A stretch of 64,000 nt of DNA from Pyropia yezoensis (taxonomy: Eukaryota; Rhodophyta; Bangiophyceae; Bangiales; Bangiaceae), in assembly GCA_009829735.1 (NCBI GenBank), contig CM020619.1, positions 31,579,751-31,643,750 on the forward strand, read 5' to 3'. Below the pieces are notes generated by a model that made no database searches, had not been told where the DNA came from, and saw only the letters and a list, made by a program, of their open reading frames with translations. The position numbers and the translations under genes are program-made. Every line of letters starts with the position of its first letter. Position 1 is the first letter of the stretch. Positions 61,361-64,000 of the stretch are shown here, one piece after another.

Positions 61361-62884
61361 CTACTCTCGGCGCGGACGCTGAGCCGAGGGAGTGTCCACC
61401 GGCGCTGCCCCCGCGGTACGACGGGAACCGGAGGAAGACGGGATGACGTAGTGCGGTGGACGCGGCGCATCCCGGTATGACGCCATCGGAGTAGTACCAG
61501 TAGTTGCCGGTGGCTCCCGCTCATCCAGATATGTCCGTCGGCGCCGCTGGAAGCCCGTGAAGGTCTCTGACCACTGCTGGGCCAAGCCATGCCGCGTCAA
61601 AGTCGTCAGAAGTTCGCCAACCACCGGGTTGTTCGACATCTGGCCGCTGTCCGCGCAAGCAAACACCCGGTCGACCACGTCGTTCAAGACACTGGCGTAA
61701 GTGCCCAGCACCAGGGAGGACCCGACGCCTTCAACCTGCACCGGAAGACGACCCAGCTGGTCTTCAATCATGCCGACGTCGTACTGGTCGCATGTTGGAC
61801 CACCTTGGTTCAGGTACCAGTCAGGCACCCGGAAGCGGGTAAGGCGCAGAGTCGGCGCCGGAATCTCGAACCGGCCCGAGGATGACACTACCGGACGGTC
61901 CACAACGGCCCCCGAGACCGGAGTACCCAACTCCAGCGGAGGCACAGCGCCGCCGGCGTTGGAAGAAGGCGTCCGGGGTAGAGCGACCGGAGTAGTCGGC
62001 GACCGCACGGCCACTCCCAGACTCGCCGCAGACAAGCGCGGTGCCGGAGGAGCTTGAAGTACCGGCACAGCAGGAACAGGGCGCGGACGCGCCGGTGACG
62101 GTTCAGGCGAGGCAACCGGGGCGACAGGGGCAACAGGAGGAAGCGGAGCCGCCGCAGACGCCCGACCGACCGCCGCGGCCCATCCCGACTCCTGCACCGG
62201 CGGCCCAACTGGCAGAAGATCAAGGGCGGCCGGAGCAGGAAAGCTACCTAGCTGCGGCCACGCTGGAAGCGGCGTCGCCAGCTGCACCTTGGCCGGAGAA
62301 GACTGGTAGACCACCTGCGCCCAACCGAAGCCATCCCGACGCGGGCGGTTCTGGTCGGCAATCGCGTTCAAGAAGCTCCGGTCATGCACCGGCACCAGAC
62401 GCCGGAAGTCGATCATCGCCTGGAAGAGCTCCTTGTACTCCTCGTCCTCGCTGCACAGGAAGTCGACGGTTAACTTGTCGACAATCCAGACCATCAGGAG
62501 GTCGGGGAGAAACCAAAGCCGGTTGGACACCAAGACCTCGTGAAGCCAGTGGTTGGCCGCCAAGACTGTCATCTCGGACGTGTACATCATGTACGGGATT
62601 GAGTGGAAGAAGCCCTTGATCGACGCCTGAGTCAAGGCGTCCAAGAAGTACCAGGTGCAAGGGATGCTGGAAGGAGCAAACCCGACCGGGATCTCGACTT
62701 CCTGCTGCTGCGGGATGACCTTGGGGTAGTATGCCGCCCGGTTAGCCTTGTCCAGCTTCCAGAATTCCTGGTGGTTGCAGCTCACAAGGAAGTCACGCTG
62801 ACGCCCGCGTCGCTCACCCTGCTCTCGTGCCGGCGACAACTTGGAGTATTTCCGGGTCAAGAAAGGCGGCTCCAGAGCGACCAT
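61361..62884 (-). CDS. Antisense ORF inside the retrotransposon, unknown function
   Basis: 507 residues on the strand opposite to gag-pol, between the chromodomain and the 3' LTR. I recognise no family. The N-terminal ~190 residues look like a folded domain with many aromatics ('FLVSCNHQEFWKLDKANRAA', 'GFFHSIPYMMYTSEMTVLAA', 'WFLPDLLMVWIVDKLTVDFL'). The middle is Ala/Pro/Val-rich (about 235-330). A second folded-looking block follows (about 350-460, 'LNQGGPTCDQYDVGMIEDQL', 'NPVVGELLTTLTRHGLAQQW'), then a basic 'QRRRRTYLDEREP' tail. Protein-like frames continue upstream on the same strand (62814-63191 and, past one in-frame TAG at 63198-63200, towards the LTR), so the real gene may be longer, spliced or slightly broken. 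Antisense ORFs at this position are known in some plant Gypsy elements; a homologous relation is not shown here. Confidence 0.6.
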   Translation of the reverse strand: MVALEPPFLTRKYSKLSPAREQGERRGRQRDFLVSCNHQEFWKLDKANRAAYYPKVIPQQQEVEIPVGFAPSSIPCTWYFLDALTQASIKGFFHSIPYMMYTSEMTVLAANHWLHEVLVSNRLWFLPDLLMVWIVDKLTVDFLCSEDEEYKELFQAMIDFRRLVPVHDRSFLNAIADQNRPRRDGFGWAQVVYQSSPAKVQLATPLPAWPQLGSFPAPAALDLLPVGPPVQESGWAAAVGRASAAAPLPPVAPVAPVASPEPSPARPRPVPAVPVLQAPPAPRLSAASLGVAVRSPTTPVALPRTPSSNAGGAVPPLELGTPVSGAVVDRPVVSSSGRFEIPAPTLRLTRFRVPDWYLNQGGPTCDQYDVGMIEDQLGRLPVQVEGVGSSLVLGTYASVLNDVVDRVFACADSGQMSNNPVVGELLTTLTRHGLAQQWSETFTGFQRRRRTYLDEREPPATTGTTPMASYRDAPRPPHYVIPSSSGSRRTAGAAPVDTPSAQRPRRE

Positions 62885-63577
62885 GCTCGGACGGGGGGTC
62901 GCAGTTCAAGCTTCCCGACCCCTTGAGCGCCTCGTCCCAGACCTTGAGCGCCCGGTGGACGTACCCTTCCTCCTCCGGCCACCGGAGAACGGACGCGGAC
63001 ACGCGACGCTCGGTCAAGGGTAGATCCAGTACCAGCGCGAAGGGGAGATCCTCCAGACGAGCAACCCAAGAGGAACCCGAGAAGCTCTGGGAGCGGTCTT
63101 GTGCCAGGCGCATCTGGTCCGCCGTATGAAGACGTGCCTTGTCTATCTCGGTCAAGACCCCGCGCTGGAGTTCCTTGCGCCAGAGGTCCATGCAATCCTA
63201 CTGGCACTGGGCCGCGCCGGCGTTGCCAACCACCGTGGAGTAACGCCGGGCCGCCAGAGGGTCCTGCCCAAGGAGCATCTCCGGGAGACCCTCCGGGGGG
63301 GCCTCGACCGGGTGCATCGCGGAAGCCGGGGGAACTCGATCCGTCCCCGCCGTGGCGACCGGCGCCGGCACCGACATCCGAGGAACCGGAGGCAGGAGAG
63401 GGGCACGACTACCCGAGTTCTCCTCCGCAACACTCGGGGGGGGGGGGGCAGAATCGGGGCAGGTGATCGTGACCGGGGTGAAGACGCTCGACCTCGGCAC
63501 CGGTGTGGACGTGCTCGAGGCTGTGCACGGTGGCACCTGGTTCGGCCCGAGGACGTGCCGGACTAGGGAGGGAGCTA
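62814..63577 (-). CDS. Upstream antisense segment, possibly 5' part of the antisense gene
   Basis: From near the 3' LTR the antisense frame reads a Pro/Ser/Val-rich stretch, then 'GLPEMLLGQDPLAARRYSTV', a TAG at 63198-63200, and continues in frame as 'MDLWRKELQRGVLTEIDKAR', then 'RLEDLPFALVLDLPLTERRV' and 'GYVHRALKVWDEALKGSGSL'. It overlaps the start of the 507-residue ORF in a different frame (62814-62884). Composition and continuity suggest one coding unit interrupted by a stop codon and a frame change, or an unrecognised intron. Confidence 0.4.
63565..63574 (+). promoter_or_regulatory. Polypurine tract
   Basis: AGGGAGGGAG immediately upstream of the 3' LTR, where plus-strand DNA synthesis starts in LTR elements. 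No such tract precedes the LTR at 54596, which supports reading that LTR as a 5' LTR. Confidence 0.65.
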
Positions 63578-64000
63578 TGTAGCATCCCTGGCCCCGACTT
63601 GGCGCCGACCCGGGACTGCAACCAGAGGGCACCAGGTGCCAGAACACGCCCGCCGTGTGGCGATGGTTGGCGGCCGTGGCCCGTGCCCGGCACTGGGATG
63701 CGGTGGACTACGCTATCCACACGCGAGAGAGGGATTTCTGATGTGTTTTTGCATATTTGTGAGGGACTTGATTTGAGAGAATTTGAGTGTGAGATTAGTG
63801 AGTGGGAATAGAATTAGTAGTGATAGTGGCCCCCGACCTGACGAGGTTAGACTCGGGTCGGGGCCACTCGGGGTTATGGGGGGGCTACCGGGCCAACGTG
63901 CCGGGGTTCCCCCAGATGCACGTTAAGAGGGACAGCGAGGCGCCCTCGGCCCCGCGCCCTCAGGGAAAAAGACAACTGCGCGTTTGCTTTCCTCTTCCCC
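63578..64000 (+). repeat. 3' LTR of the younger copy, cut by the window edge
   Basis: The first 423 bp are visible. Essentially identical to 54596-55018 (one extra C by eye). Confidence 0.93.

Larger units (their letters stand above)
54596..64000 (+). mobile_element. Younger Ty3/Gypsy chromovirus-type retrotransposon, nearly complete
   Basis: 5' LTR 54596-55157, candidate primer-binding site 55162, gag 55367-57127, pol to 61215, antisense ORF 61361-62884, polypurine tract 63565-63574, and a 3' LTR from 63578 that leaves the window. By eye, the 423 visible bp of the 3' LTR differ from the 5' LTR only by one extra C (near 63951), indicating recent insertion. Gene order PR-RT-RH-INT with a chromodomain places it in the chromovirus branch of Ty3/Gypsy. 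About 8.98 kb separates the LTR starts, long for this group because of the extra antisense segment. Confidence 0.93.

Overview
This is a eukaryotic nuclear window: GC-rich, gene-dense, with mostly intronless genes and short GT-AG introns (218, 293, 338, 489 and 515 bp in the genes I could resolve). It holds nuclear-encoded organelle and ribosome-biogenesis proteins, KEOPS and SMC5/6 subunits, SET and SANT chromatin proteins, and a chromodomain Ty3/Gypsy retrotransposon. The very high GC, few introns and compact spacing fit a bangiophyte red alga of the Porphyra/Pyropia type. That assignment is inference; no organelle or rRNA sequence is present to prove it.

Layout. 1-16.1 kb is a compact housekeeping block: the 3' end of UTP5/WDR43 (+), mitochondrial uL22 (-), two-exon COX5B (-), REI1/ZNF622 (+), an unnamed coiled-coil protein (-), NSE4 (+), a two-exon DnaJ-X protein (-) and three-exon CGI121/TPRKB (-). 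Many neighbours are tail-to-tail. 16.4-20.6 kb holds a complete MITE with TA target duplication, unresolved GC-rich sequence and an AT-rich island with a perfect 41-bp palindrome. 20.6-24 kb is extreme low-complexity DNA (G tracts, then C tracts, with a skew flip near 22.9 kb) leading into a two-exon secreted DUF5060-type glycoside-hydrolase-like gene (24.0-26.5 kb). 27.6-28.8 kb is a UbiE/COQ5 methyltransferase (-). 31.7-33.5 kb is an F-box/LRR protein (-). 37.3-38.9 kb is an alanine-rich protein with a bZIP-like end (+). 40.6-42.6 kb is a SANT protein (-). 44.3-45.1 kb is a SET protein (+). 45.8-49.3 kb carries decayed mobile-element-like sequence.

49.6-64.0 kb is a nested pair of Ty3/Gypsy chromovirus-type retrotransposons of one family. 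The older copy (from 49,597) has a frameshifted gag, and its pol is cut at 54,595. The younger copy starts there with its own 5' LTR and runs to a nearly identical 3' LTR that leaves the window. The younger copy has intact gag, a canonical -1 slippery heptamer (GGGAAAC) six bases before the gag stop codon's last base region, and a full protease-RT-RNase H-integrase-chromodomain pol. It also has an unexpected large antisense ORF between pol and the 3' LTR. That antisense ORF, with the frameshift signal and the nesting, is the most unusual content of the window.

How genes work together: there is no operon logic here. Functional themes are mitochondrial translation and respiration (uL22m, COX5B, possibly COQ5), ribosome assembly (UTP5, REI1), genome maintenance and tRNA t6A modification (NSE4, CGI121), and protein folding (DnaJ-X). 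Long intergenic stretches where I could not support a gene are listed as such. Many contain long G or C homopolymers, where assembly length errors would hide real reading frames.
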